DNA from: Gemmatimonadetes bacterium 2013_60CM_65_52
GTDB lineage: Bacteria > Gemmatimonadota > Gemmatimonadetes > Gemmatimonadales > Gemmatimonadaceae
DNA: 64,000 bases
Direction: 5' to 3'
Assembly (NCBI GenBank): GCA_002215645.1
Contig: NGFI01000002.1
Span: forward strand, 1-64,000
In this document: positions 42,476 through 50,853 of the stretch, one piece after another
Numbering within the stretch: position 1 is the stretch's first letter
How the letters are laid out: every line of letters begins with the position of its first letter
Notes under the pieces: generated by a model
What the model saw: the letters and a program-made list of their open reading frames with translations, nothing else
The model's database searches: none
What the model was told of the DNA's origin: nothing
Made by a program: the position numbers and the translations under genes

Positions 42476-42964
42476 ATGGTAAGCACCCCCGTCAGGATAG
42501 TGGCCGCCGCATTCATGCTGATCGCCGTCGACGCATTTTCGGCGTGTGTCCCATACACGCCGCCGGCACCCGCGCCGTGCGCGGCTAGGGATCGGGTCGA
42601 CGTCGGGTATGGCACCCAGTCGCGGGCGACGATCACCGGTGCCGTCGCGTCGATGAGCCGCGAGCAAATCGAAGCGAGGCACGCGCACACGACCCTCGAG
42701 CTCCTCGAGGATCTCGCTGGAGTCCGCGTCCTCCGCAGCGGCGGTGATCTGTCGGCGCGCGTTCGTGGCGCCCGCAGTGAACCTTTGTTCGTCGTCGATG
42801 GCACGCCACTCGTCGCTCCTGCGGCGAGCGACGTCCTCAGTCTCCCCGCGGCGAACATCGAACGCATCGCCGTGCTCGAGGACGCCGGCGCAGTTGCCAG
42901 CTATGGGGCGCGCGGCAGCAACGGTGTCATTTTCATCACGACGAGGCGCTGGCGACGGTGCTAG
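42476..42964 (+). CDS. Stand-alone TonB-dependent receptor plug-domain protein
   Basis: 162 aa, AGGAG about 7 bases before the ATG. A signal peptide is followed by a Pro-rich Cys-containing segment (SACVPYTPPAPAPCAARD), then VGYGTQSRATITGAV (the SusC/RagA-type signature), a plug core LELLEDLAGVRVLRSGGDLS, LFVVDGTPL and the closing ERIAVLEDAGAVASYGARGS, NGVIFITT. The C-terminal 22-strand barrel is absent, although nothing suggests a truncated longer gene. Isolated plugs might act as periplasmic modules for separate transporters or be relics. Confidence 0.75.
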   Translation: MVSTPVRIVAAAFMLIAVDAFSACVPYTPPAPAPCAARDRVDVGYGTQSRATITGAVASMSREQIEARHAHTTLELLEDLAGVRVLRSGGDLSARVRGARSEPLFVVDGTPLVAPAASDVLSLPAANIERIAVLEDAGAVASYGARGSNGVIFITTRRWRRC

Positions 42965-43154
42965 AAGACCACGGTTGAAGGGATGCGCCGCCACGCCTTG
43001 CCGACTGTCTGGCCTCTCTATTATGATGGTGCCGCCATATAAGATGGTGGCTGCCACAGTGCACGCCCGACAACACCTCCATCACGACGCAGTAGTGGGT
43101 GTCATGGCGTGCGTACCGGGAGTTCTTGCCTCCCACTCGCAAGGAGAGCACTAG

Positions 43155-44168
43155 ATGCATCCTCGCCCTAACGCCGCGCGAATTGCCGGCGCCCTTGTCG
43201 CACTGCTCCTCATCGCGGCCTGTACCGACCGCGGAACCAGCCCGCTCGCACCAAGCGATCAACCCGCCGCATCCCAGGGCGTCGCGGAGCAGCAGGAAGT
43301 CCTGGACCACGCTGTCATCCACCGCACCGTCGAAGGACAGAAGCAGGCGCGCGCCAGCGGACTCGCGAGCACCGCCAGTGACCTCTTCTACCACGGCGGA
43401 GTAGGCGGCATCGGCGTCGAGACCGCCCCGCGGGTGTACCTCGTGCTCTGGGGATCGCAGTGGACCAACAACGATCCGTCCGGCGAGGCCGCAATTGTTC
43501 AGAGCTTCCTTGGCGGCGTGGGTGGAAGCGGTTGGCTCAACAGCGTGACCCAGTACTGTCAGGGTGTCGCAACCAACACCTTCTACTGCAACGGCGCGGG
43601 CACCGCGGCCGGCAATCCGTCGGGGATTCTCGTCAGCGTGTGGTTCGACAACACGGTCAAGGCGTCATCAAGACCTCGCCAGTCGCAGCTCGCCGCCGAA
43701 GCGGTGCGCGCTGCCGGCCATTTCGGCAACACCTCGGCGTCGAGCAACGCGAGCGCGCAGTACGTCATCGCCACGGCCCACGGCAACAACTCGTCGGGCT
43801 TCGGCACGCAATACTGCGCCTATCACAGCTCCACGTCGTCGACGTATGGCAACGTGGCCTACACCAACCTGCCATACATCACCGACGCCGGCGCGAGCTG
43901 CGGCGCGAACTTCAACGGGTTGGGCCCGAACGCCGGTATCACCATCGTCGGGGGCCACGAGCTGGCCGAGACGATCTCGGACCAGTTCCCCAACGGGGGC
44001 TGGCTCGACAGCGGTGGCGCAGAGAACGGGGACAAATGCGCCTGGATCTCGTCCGGCCAGGGTGCCTCGGCCAATGTGGCCTTCAGTACCGGCACCTACC
44101 CGGTGCAGTCGCTGTGGAGCAACGCGTTCAACAGCGGCGCGGGCGGCTGCGTCTTGTCGTATCCGTAG
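43155..44168 (+). CDS. Secreted EXORDIUM/phosphate-induced-protein-like protein
   Basis: 337 aa, AAGGAG upstream. The signal sequence ends in VALLLIAACTDRG (lipobox AAC). The core has YHGGVGGIGVETAPRVYLVLWGSQW, then many Cys-framed, Gly/Asn/Ser-rich segments, and GHELAETISDQFPNGGWLDS with an HExxE-type motif. That region and TAHGNNSS resemble the EXORDIUM (phosphate-induced protein 1) family known mainly from plants and some bacteria. Function is unclear; the motif could bind metal. Exported, probably surface-anchored through the lipid or released. Confidence 0.65.
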   Translation: MHPRPNAARIAGALVALLLIAACTDRGTSPLAPSDQPAASQGVAEQQEVLDHAVIHRTVEGQKQARASGLASTASDLFYHGGVGGIGVETAPRVYLVLWGSQWTNNDPSGEAAIVQSFLGGVGGSGWLNSVTQYCQGVATNTFYCNGAGTAAGNPSGILVSVWFDNTVKASSRPRQSQLAAEAVRAAGHFGNTSASSNASAQYVIATAHGNNSSGFGTQYCAYHSSTSSTYGNVAYTNLPYITDAGASCGANFNGLGPNAGITIVGGHELAETISDQFPNGGWLDSGGAENGDKCAWISSGQGASANVAFSTGTYPVQSLWSNAFNSGAGGCVLSYP

Positions 44169-44214
44169 TACGTTCTGTGTAAGTAGCGCCCCGTAAGGGG
44201 GTGGGCGAACGAAC

Positions 44215-44252
44215 AAACGCGGGATCACGCCGAGCGGTGTGGTCCCGCGTTT
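44215..44252 (+). terminator. Rho-independent terminator
   Basis: AAACGCGGGATCAC / GTGTGGTCCCGCGTTT stem (about 13 bp with one bulge) followed by GGTTTTC, 47 bases after the stop of the 43155 gene. Confidence 0.75.
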
Positions 44253-44291
44253 GGTTTTCTGCCTCATCGCGCACACTGAAGCGCCGCTGCC

Positions 44292-44717
44292 TCACGCCAC
44301 AGGCGCCGCGTCTGCTCCAGTACTCGTCTGCTGCGCCGCTTCGACCGCGGAATTGATGATCCGAAGCAGAGCGGTTTCGGTCACGGGCTTCTCGATCAGT
44401 GCCGACACGTGCGTCGGCACGCTGATGGCACCGGATCCCGACATCAGAATCACAGGCAGATTGGGCCGGAGCGCAAACACCTCCTTCGCGAGCTCGTCAC
44501 CTTGCAATCCGGGCATGTGAAAATCGCTGAGCATGATATCCACGAGGTCGGGCGCGACGCGAAGATTATGCAGCGCCTTGATAGGATCCGTGAAGGCCGA
44601 CACCGTGCATCCGGCCGACGTCAGGATCATGTCGAGCACCCCGCACAGCGTCGGATCATCTTCGACGAGGAGCACGTGCGTCCTTCGCTGAGCGCGGGGC
44701 TCTGTCTCAATTGTCAC
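44292..44717 (-). CDS. Single-domain response regulator (REC)
   Basis: About 141 aa from a GTG. HVLLVEDDPTLCGVL (acidic pocket), MLSDFHMPGLQGDE with the phospho-Asp, VILMSGSG (Ser) and LIEKPVTETALL (the Lys-Pro) define a CheY-like receiver. There is no output domain, so it passes the signal by protein contact. No histidine kinase is adjacent. The 5' end is uncertain because no ribosome site is visible. Confidence 0.8.
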   Translation of the reverse strand: MTIETEPRAQRRTHVLLVEDDPTLCGVLDMILTSAGCTVSAFTDPIKALHNLRVAPDLVDIMLSDFHMPGLQGDELAKEVFALRPNLPVILMSGSGAISVPTHVSALIEKPVTETALLRIINSAVEAAQQTSTGADAAPVA

Positions 44718-44770
44718 GTGCGAAAAAAGAGCTGCAGTGCTGGAAGGCGCAACCGGCCGCTGCCGTAAGC

Positions 44771-46108
44771 CTACTCCATCACCATCCCCGCCATGCTGCC
44801 CCCACCGGCTGGCCGCACCCTGACGAACACCATCAGCCCCAACGGCGTCCGCGATCCATAGACAGCTTCGAGTGAAGTCGGCACCACATTCACCGTCCCC
44901 ATCCCGCCCGCCCCGAGCACCATGCCGCCGAACTTCGCAACCTCGCGGACGTAGCCGAGCGACACTGCGCCGACGTTGAACCGCCGCGTTGCCGAGAACT
45001 CGACTGGCGGAAGCACCAGCTCCTCCGCGCTCTTCTGCACCCACTCCGCGCGGCCGAACACGATGTTCCCGCCCTCGAACGCCGCCTCACTCTCGGCGAG
45101 GAGACTGTTGGTCGTCGAGCCACCGTGCGTATTGGCGCCCCACACGAGCGCAGTAGACCAGCTCCCATCCTCCCCGATCTTCACTCCGTGCAGCACCGAA
45201 GCCGTCGCGCGATGCACCGATTCGGTAGGGTTCAAGCCCTCTGGACTCTTCAACCACCCATATCCGGCCGTGAGACTCCAGTGATCGTCCGGATTGACCG
45301 TTAACCGGCCGGAATACGAATCGAGCCGCACCGGATCGATGTCCCACCGATGCTCATCAGGCTCTCGGCCATTGAAGACCGACCCCTCGAGCTTCCACTG
45401 CTTGCCGAACACACCCGCAGTGATGACACCAAACGCAATGTGCGTGGCGTCCTGCCAATGATGTCCCAACGGAGCCGTGGGGACATCCATCGCCGATGGA
45501 CGATGCATGAAGGCGACGGGACCGAGAGCGGGCTCGCCAGCCGGAGCAGCATACAGTTCCATCCCCAACGATCGACCAAGAGCTCGCTCATACATCACCG
45601 CCAGCTCCATGAGAAAATCATGAGGATGCTGACGGTCGTGGAGCGGCTGTCCGGCGTGGCTCTCTCCCGTCTGGAGTAACAGGGGATATCCACCCGCCCC
45701 GATCGTCGCAGGCTCGAGGCTCAACATCGCGCGGCCCTGAAATCGTCCGCCGGCCACGGTTCGCGAGGCCATGAGCATGCCCCAGTTGAGAATGCCGAGC
45801 TGCGATGCGCCGCGAGAGCCACCCTGAACGTCGCCTTCCAGAAAGGCGAACCCGTGAAGCATGACGTCCCAGTCACCCATCATGAGATGACGCGAAGGGA
45901 GTATCACGGCATCGGGCGTCCAGGTTGTTCCCGAGCCCATGCGATCCATCGAGACGCCGAGTGGATCGATCATCTGCATCTTCTTGTTGGTGTCTCCGCC
46001 CATCTGCATGTGTTCGTGCTGCGCTCGCAACGGAGTCGCGCGAGTACTCAGCGCCCCAAGAGCCAACACAGCAAGCATGCCGGTGCGCGTCGCTAAAATA
46101 TGGAACAT
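44771..46108 (-). CDS. Exported probable outer-membrane protein
   Basis: 445 aa from the ATG at 46108. The signal peptide MFHILATRTGMLAVLALGAL is followed by a Met/His-rich N-terminus (HEHMQMGGDTNKKMQM) and then repeated amphipathic beta strands (FQGRAMLSLEPATIGAGGYP, WSLTAGYGWLKSPEG, FGRAEWVQK, ending in strands with LGLMVFVRVRP). It looks like a beta-barrel. The Met/His-rich stretch could bind copper or a related metal; a CopC-CopD gene lies 7 kb away, which is weak support. Confidence 0.6.
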   Translation of the reverse strand: MFHILATRTGMLAVLALGALSTRATPLRAQHEHMQMGGDTNKKMQMIDPLGVSMDRMGSGTTWTPDAVILPSRHLMMGDWDVMLHGFAFLEGDVQGGSRGASQLGILNWGMLMASRTVAGGRFQGRAMLSLEPATIGAGGYPLLLQTGESHAGQPLHDRQHPHDFLMELAVMYERALGRSLGMELYAAPAGEPALGPVAFMHRPSAMDVPTAPLGHHWQDATHIAFGVITAGVFGKQWKLEGSVFNGREPDEHRWDIDPVRLDSYSGRLTVNPDDHWSLTAGYGWLKSPEGLNPTESVHRATASVLHGVKIGEDGSWSTALVWGANTHGGSTTNSLLAESEAAFEGGNIVFGRAEWVQKSAEELVLPPVEFSATRRFNVGAVSLGYVREVAKFGGMVLGAGGMGTVNVVPTSLEAVYGSRTPLGLMVFVRVRPAGGGSMAGMVME

Positions 46109-46221
46109 CTCGAATCCCTTGAATGAGCCACGACGCTCGGCGCCAATCACGGCGCTCGAACGTCACCGAGGCCGCCGGCGCAATGCGCGCTGGCGACGGT
46201 GATCTCCGGTGTTGTGGTGGC

Positions 46222-46590
46222 TCAGGCTCGAGGAGGCGGTGTCTCGGGCGCGGTGCTGCGCGGCAGAACCGCGGTATCGGTGCCAGGCGGAATCACACGC
46301 GTGGCATGCTCGGCCTCTGAAAACATCATCGTGGCGCTCACGTCGACGGCCGGCGCACACGAGGCCTGACCGGTGCAGCAGTCAGGCGACACGGGATTGT
46401 CGCAGTCGCCCCGCTGTTCGCTGTGCGACCCCTGAGGGTGCCCATGCGATTCGTGCGACGCATGCGCCGTTGCCGCATGCGAGCCTCCGTGCCGCGCACA
46501 CACGAGATCGCTGCCCACGAAGTTCAAGTGGAACAGCAACAGGATCGACAGAAGAGACGCGATGCGATGCACGCCGCTCAATCTAGTCAC
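46222..46590 (-). CDS. Small exported His/Cys-rich protein
   Basis: 122 aa. A hydrophobic N-terminal segment (IASLLSILLLFHLNFVGSDL) precedes a His-rich run (ARHGGSHAATAHASHESHGH) and Cys pairs (CDNPVSPDCCTGQASC). It is probably a periplasmic metal-binding protein. Its ATG overlaps the stop of the 395-aa gene (ATGA), making it the third gene of the HemQ operon. No family recognised. Confidence 0.65.
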   Translation of the reverse strand: MTRLSGVHRIASLLSILLLFHLNFVGSDLVCARHGGSHAATAHASHESHGHPQGSHSEQRGDCDNPVSPDCCTGQASCAPAVDVSATMMFSEAEHATRVIPPGTDTAVLPRSTAPETPPPRA

Positions 46591-47774
46591 TGATGCGAAA
46601 GCGCGATGACCTGCGCGTACCGCGTGATGGTCCCGGTCTCGAACGCCTTGAGGATCTCGCTGACGGAGCTCAGCAATTGCGCCGAGAAGCCGCTCTGCTG
46701 CCGGAGGGAGACGTCGGTCATGCCGAACATGCGCATGGACGCCGAGCGCACGAAAGTGCTGCTGGAATCGAGCGGCAGGGTGCTCACGTTGGCGTAGAAC
46801 TTGGCGGCATCGCCGGGCTGCATGAAGAGATACTGCTCCACGTTGGATACATAGAACGTGGTGACGGCTGCGCCGCGCTCACGCACCCACTGCCCTGCGG
46901 ATTTCAGCGTCTTGTCGCCGGCAAAGTTGCCGGTCAGCGGGACGATGAGATTCCGCTCCTCCATCTCCTTGAGCGCGCGGTAGTTGTTCTCGCTCGCGAG
47001 ATACCCGCGATTCACACCGGCGCTGTCGGTCTCGGTCATGAGTCCAAGAAAGCTCGGCATGTTGCCGAACCCGCGCCCGCCCATGCCGCCTCCAGAACCA
47101 GCACCGCGATAACCGGCGAAGGGATTCCTGCACTGGGACGCATAGTTGTACGTGAGCGCGGGGCCCTGAGTGACAAACGCACCGTACACGCAATCGAGCG
47201 AGGTCTTCTCGGAATCGCTCAGCGCAAAGCCGTGATGAACGGTCAGCCATTCCTTTACTGCGGATAGATTGGCGCGAAAGACGGCGCTGTCGGCGGGTGA
47301 GTTGGCGAGTGCGTCGAACAGCAGATGCACCGGCGCATCCGTCGACACACCGCGCAATGGTCGCCGCGCAAACAGCATCGACAAGAATTCCGCCCTGGTG
47401 TCCGACATCTCGATGAGGGCCTTGTACAGCAGATGCTGCACGGCGTTCTGGTGCCGGATGTCGACGATGAAGGCAATCGACGGCTTCACGTTCACGATGT
47501 ACGCGAAGTTCTGGTCGGGTGCGACGCCGAGGTACACGCCGCCGGGCCCGACGGTGCGCACGAGCTCGGGGATGACCCACTGAAACGAGGTCTCGTTCGA
47601 CACGAAGTTCTCCGACCGGAACACACCCCACGGTTCCGAGAATTCGTTCATCAACTTCCAGAACGTGGCATCACTGAGCCGATCGGGCAGCGACTGCGCC
47701 CGCACACTCGGCGCATACAGCAGCGCGGCGATCGCGAGCGCCCGAGCGGCACGACGAAGCCCGAACACACTCAT
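46587..47774 (-). CDS. Exported protein of unknown function in the HemQ operon
   Basis: 395 aa, ATG at 47774 overlapping the hemQ stop (ATGA). Signal peptide ALAIAALLYAPSVRAQS. The mature protein has LSDATFWKLMNEFSEPWGVF, GGVYLGVAPDQNFAYIVNVK and HQNAVQHLLYKAL near the N-terminus, a Gly-rich insert (AGSGGGMGGRGFG), and a Rossmann-like C-terminal region. I recall proteins with the opening FWxLMxxFSEPxGxF as conserved uncharacterised exported proteins in Acidobacteria-like genomes. Function unknown. Confidence 0.6.
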   Translation of the reverse strand: MSVFGLRRAARALAIAALLYAPSVRAQSLPDRLSDATFWKLMNEFSEPWGVFRSENFVSNETSFQWVIPELVRTVGPGGVYLGVAPDQNFAYIVNVKPSIAFIVDIRHQNAVQHLLYKALIEMSDTRAEFLSMLFARRPLRGVSTDAPVHLLFDALANSPADSAVFRANLSAVKEWLTVHHGFALSDSEKTSLDCVYGAFVTQGPALTYNYASQCRNPFAGYRGAGSGGGMGGRGFGNMPSFLGLMTETDSAGVNRGYLASENNYRALKEMEERNLIVPLTGNFAGDKTLKSAGQWVRERGAAVTTFYVSNVEQYLFMQPGDAAKFYANVSTLPLDSSSTFVRSASMRMFGMTDVSLRQQSGFSAQLLSSVSEILKAFETGTITRYAQVIALSHQ

Positions 47775-48604
47775 CGCACGCTGCGCAGCCACTCGCCCGG
47801 CGTCGCAGTCTTCCCCACGAAGAACTCGCCGAACTCGGCGTATTCGGCGCTGACCTCATCGAAGCGCATGTCGGTGACGAGCTTCTTGAACATGAGTGGA
47901 TCACCCGCGAACAGCGTGACACCCCACTCCCACACGTCGAACCCGATGGCGCCAGTGATGACCTGCACCACTTTGCCGGCATAGCCGCGCCCCGTGGCGC
48001 CATGCGCGCTCATGAGACGGCTGCGCTCCTCGAGAGACAGCGCATACCAGTTCTGACCGGCGTTGCGCCGCTTGGACATGGGATAGAAGCACACATACGG
48101 CATGTCGGGCGGCTGCTGGGGAAAGAGACGCCGCTTCACGTGCGCGCTATCACGCTCCTGTGCGACGCGCTCGTCCATCGCGGCGCGATAGGCTTCGTCC
48201 CCTACCGCACCTCCGCGTGTTTCTGCGGCGGCCGCCAACTGCGCGCTGGCGTGATACAGCCCGGCCTCGGTGACGCTGAGAAAGGTGTAGGCCTTTCGCG
48301 CGATATTGAACGGCATCGCGGCATTCACCAGGCGTTGCGCTTCGCCAATGTCGTCGAGCGTGGGACGGAAATGCACGAGCATCACGTCGGCGCTCGAGCC
48401 GATCAGCGGCACGACGGCAGTCCACCCGCCACTCGACGGAGCAGCGAGCTCGGTGAGCAGACGCTCGGCACTGTCGAGGACATCGATGCCGGGCGCCTTG
48501 AGCATGGCACCCAGGGCAGGTCCGTCCCATGCGAACACCTGGTGCAGCGCGTACCACCCTTCGGTCGTTTCCGGTGGGTGCGCGCGAGGCCGATCAGTCG
48601 TCAT
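47771..48604 (-). CDS. hemQ: Coproheme decarboxylase HemQ (chlorite dismutase family)
   Basis: 277 aa, within the usual 230-290 range. WYALHQVFAWDG opens the first ferredoxin-like domain. YVCFYPMSKRR contains the catalytic Tyr of HemQ (YPMSK), and RSRLMSAHGATGRGY the proximal heme His. EWGVTLFAGDPLMFKKLVTD closes the second domain. HemQ converts coproheme to heme b in the coproporphyrin-dependent pathway of many bacteria and archaea. True chlorite dismutases keep an Arg in the distal pocket, and I cannot see it clearly here, so HemQ is preferred. First gene of a three-gene operon. Confidence 0.88.
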   Translation of the reverse strand: MTTDRPRAHPPETTEGWYALHQVFAWDGPALGAMLKAPGIDVLDSAERLLTELAAPSSGGWTAVVPLIGSSADVMLVHFRPTLDDIGEAQRLVNAAMPFNIARKAYTFLSVTEAGLYHASAQLAAAAETRGGAVGDEAYRAAMDERVAQERDSAHVKRRLFPQQPPDMPYVCFYPMSKRRNAGQNWYALSLEERSRLMSAHGATGRGYAGKVVQVITGAIGFDVWEWGVTLFAGDPLMFKKLVTDMRFDEVSAEYAEFGEFFVGKTATPGEWLRSVR

Positions 48605-48666
48605 TCGGTCAGTTGGTGGAGGCTATGGCTGGAAAGTGATCGACCACGCCCCCCACGACCAGTGCG

Positions 48667-49023
48667 TCAGGAATTCGGGTCCCCGAGAGGCGTGTCCGGA
48701 AACTGCCGTCGGGCGGGGAGTGCCTGCTCGCAGTACTCCTCGAGGCGCGCGTTTCCACAGCGCTGCCAGTCCGAGGGAATGGGAGCGAGGCGCCGCTTCT
48801 CGTGATCGGCCTCGAAGCAGAGCCACCCCGTGTTGAGCCTCGCACTCAGCACCTGTCTGTGGCCCGTAGCCACGCGGCGGTCCTCACGCGTGCGTCGATC
48901 CACTGGCACAGGGGTCGGAACGCGCGCGCGGCGCTCACACATCCTCCGCTCACCGAGCCGCGGAACGACGTCGAACGTCTGCCACTCCGTTCCGTGCGAA
49001 TCCCTGAAAATCCTGTAGCCCAT
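48667..49023 (-). CDS. Conserved-looking small protein (118 aa)
   Basis: MGYRIFRDSHGTEWQTFDVV is followed by a stretch of Arg/Glu repeats (RLGERRMCERRARVPTPVPV) and TGWLCFEADHEKRRLAPIPS, DWQRC. No signal peptide or membrane helix. The N-terminal motif with Trp and the CFEA..KRRL..IP pattern look like a conserved family, but I cannot name it. It is the first gene read leftwards after the divergent PAP2 gene. Confidence 0.55.
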   Translation of the reverse strand: MGYRIFRDSHGTEWQTFDVVPRLGERRMCERRARVPTPVPVDRRTREDRRVATGHRQVLSARLNTGWLCFEADHEKRRLAPIPSDWQRCGNARLEEYCEQALPARRQFPDTPLGDPNS

Positions 49024-49149
49024 TTCTCTGCTCCTCGTTCATCAGTGAGTCGCCGGCAGACGGCGCCGCCGAGTTCGCTCCGAGCGATGGCACATCACTG
49101 TTTTGCACGGTCGGTGCCAATGTGGAAACAATTTCGGCACGGCGAGTGC

Positions 49150-50007
49150 ATGAGCGGCTCGAATTCACCGTCCTCATCAACGGAATCCGCCATCGTGCGC
49201 TTCACTCGCGTCGTGCTCGCTTGCTTTGCTCTGCTCTGCTCTCGGCTGAATGCACAGAGTGCGGACACCTCACGCTCCAGGACGTTCCTCAATCGAGGCG
49301 ACCTCGGCTGGGCCGCTGCCGCCACGGGGACGACCGTTCTGATCTCCGCGTTCGACAAGAGCATCGCTCGCGCGTCGCAGGAAAGCCGCTTTCAGGACTC
49401 GTCGCTACACCGGTTTGCGCTGAACGTGAGTCACGTGAACGAGACGACGCTCACCATCGCGGGCATTGCGACGTACGGCATCGGCCGCCTGACTCACTCC
49501 GAGCTCATCACCGACGTCGCGCTGCACGCCACGGAATCGGTGGTCCTCAGCAGCATCGCTGCCCAGCTCATTCGCGGCCCGCTCGGACGCACGCGTCCGT
49601 ACGTCAGCCACGACAGCGACCAGTACCTCTTCCGGCCGTTCAAGGGCTTCTTCGGCAAGTCGAGCTTCGACAATCGCGCATTTCCATCCATTCACACGTC
49701 ATCCAGCATGGCGGTCGCGACGGTGATCACGATGGAAACCAATCGTCGCGCACCGGGCGCGACCTGGATCGTGGCACCCGTGCTCTACACGGCGGCGCTG
49801 CTCCCGGGTGTGGCCCGCATCCAACTCGACCAGCACTGGGCCAGCGACATCGTTTCCGGCGCGTTCATGGGTGTGTTCGCCGCTTACAAGGTCGTCTCCT
49901 ACAGCCACGATCATCCGGACAATCGCTTCGACCGCATGTTCCTCAGAGCGTCGGTAATGCCGGGTCCGAACGGCGGCGTGCTCGTCGGATTCAGTCCGGG
50001 ATTCTGA
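49150..50007 (+). CDS. PAP2-type phosphatase
   Basis: 285 aa from the ATG at 49150. A signal-like hydrophobic N-terminus (VVLACFALLCSRLNAQ) is followed by the three PAP2 signature parts: RGPLGRTRPYVS (the KxxxxxxRP equivalent), FPSIHTSSSMA (PSxH) and ARIQLDQHWASDIVSG (SRxxxxxHxxxD equivalent with the catalytic His and Asp). Members hydrolyse lipid phosphates such as undecaprenyl or phosphatidic-acid phosphates. It is expected to be periplasmic or membrane-associated. Dps follows in the same direction 75 bases on. Confidence 0.85.
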   Translation: MSGSNSPSSSTESAIVRFTRVVLACFALLCSRLNAQSADTSRSRTFLNRGDLGWAAAATGTTVLISAFDKSIARASQESRFQDSSLHRFALNVSHVNETTLTIAGIATYGIGRLTHSELITDVALHATESVVLSSIAAQLIRGPLGRTRPYVSHDSDQYLFRPFKGFFGKSSFDNRAFPSIHTSSSMAVATVITMETNRRAPGATWIVAPVLYTAALLPGVARIQLDQHWASDIVSGAFMGVFAAYKVVSYSHDHPDNRFDRMFLRASVMPGPNGGVLVGFSPGF

Positions 50008-50081
50008 TTTTCGTCGCGCGGTCGCATGCGCGCACGGAAGATGCCTCTCACAGGAGTCTCACCCACGCTCAGGGGACACTC

Positions 50082-50702
50082 ATGCCTCGCACGCTGCGAA
50101 CGACGTCACGCACCAAGTCCAACGGTTCGGGGAACGGGACGGGCGACAAGGCGCGCCCGATCACCAGACAGCGCGGAGCCGAGGTGCAGCACTTCGGCAC
50201 GGTCACGAGGATTCCGAACGGTCTCAGTGAAGAGGTCTGCCGTGCGAGCGCCGCCGCGCTGAACCAGGTGCTCGCGGACACGATGACGATTCGCGATCTC
50301 TACAAGAAGCACCACTGGCAGGTGTCGGGACACACCTTCTATTCGCTTCACCTCCTGTTCGACAAGCACTACGAGGAGCAGGCGGAGCTGGTGGACAAGA
50401 TCGCGGAGCGAATTCAACTGCTCGGCGGACTCGCCGTCGCGATGGCGGCCGACGTCGCCGACATGACGATCATCGAGCGTCCGCCGATGGGCCGCGAGGA
50501 AGTGCCGGTGCAGATCTCCCGGCTGCTCGAGGCGCACGAGCAGATCCTGAAGGAGTCGCGCAAGTTCGGCGAGCAGGCGGACGAGGCCGGCGACAGTGGA
50601 ACGAACGATCTGTTCGTGAGTGATGTCGTGCGGACCAACGAGATGCAGGTTTGGTTTACGTCCGAACATCTCGTTGACTTGCCACTCGTGCGGGCAGACT
50701 GA
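50082..50702 (+). CDS. dps: Dps-family ferritin-like DNA-protection protein
   Basis: 206 aa, slightly longer than typical Dps (about 160-180) because of a basic, Gly/Ser/Thr-rich N-terminal tail (MPRTLRTTSRTKSNGSGNGT) that may bind DNA. The core holds LYKKHHWQVSGHTFYSLHLL, FDKHYEEQAELVDKIAERIQ, the inter-subunit ferroxidase set (His, His, Asp, Glu). A dodecameric shell that stores iron and quenches peroxide is expected. The start was chosen at the first ATG with GGGGAC upstream. Confidence 0.9.
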   Translation: MPRTLRTTSRTKSNGSGNGTGDKARPITRQRGAEVQHFGTVTRIPNGLSEEVCRASAAALNQVLADTMTIRDLYKKHHWQVSGHTFYSLHLLFDKHYEEQAELVDKIAERIQLLGGLAVAMAADVADMTIIERPPMGREEVPVQISRLLEAHEQILKESRKFGEQADEAGDSGTNDLFVSDVVRTNEMQVWFTSEHLVDLPLVRAD

Positions 50703-50726
50703 CCCAACCCAACTGCAGTAGGAACT

Positions 50727-50832
50727 CCAGTATCCGGTACTCGGCACTCGGTAAGACAACGTATCCGGTACAAACCAATGACGCTGTGTACTTACGTCGT
50801 CGTTGTACAGAGTGCCGAGTCCCGGATACTGG
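50727..50832. repeat. Dispersed palindromic repeat, full copy
   Basis: Arms CCAGTATCCGGTACTCGGCA at 50727 and the inverse of CCAGTATCCGGGACTCGGCA ending at 50832. The interior contains CAACGTATCCGGTACA. A partial relative occurs at 53915-53975. It lies in the convergent gap between dps and prfC and could act as a bidirectional terminator. Confidence 0.75.
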
Positions 50833-50853
50833 CCTTCACTACTGTTTTTGGTG

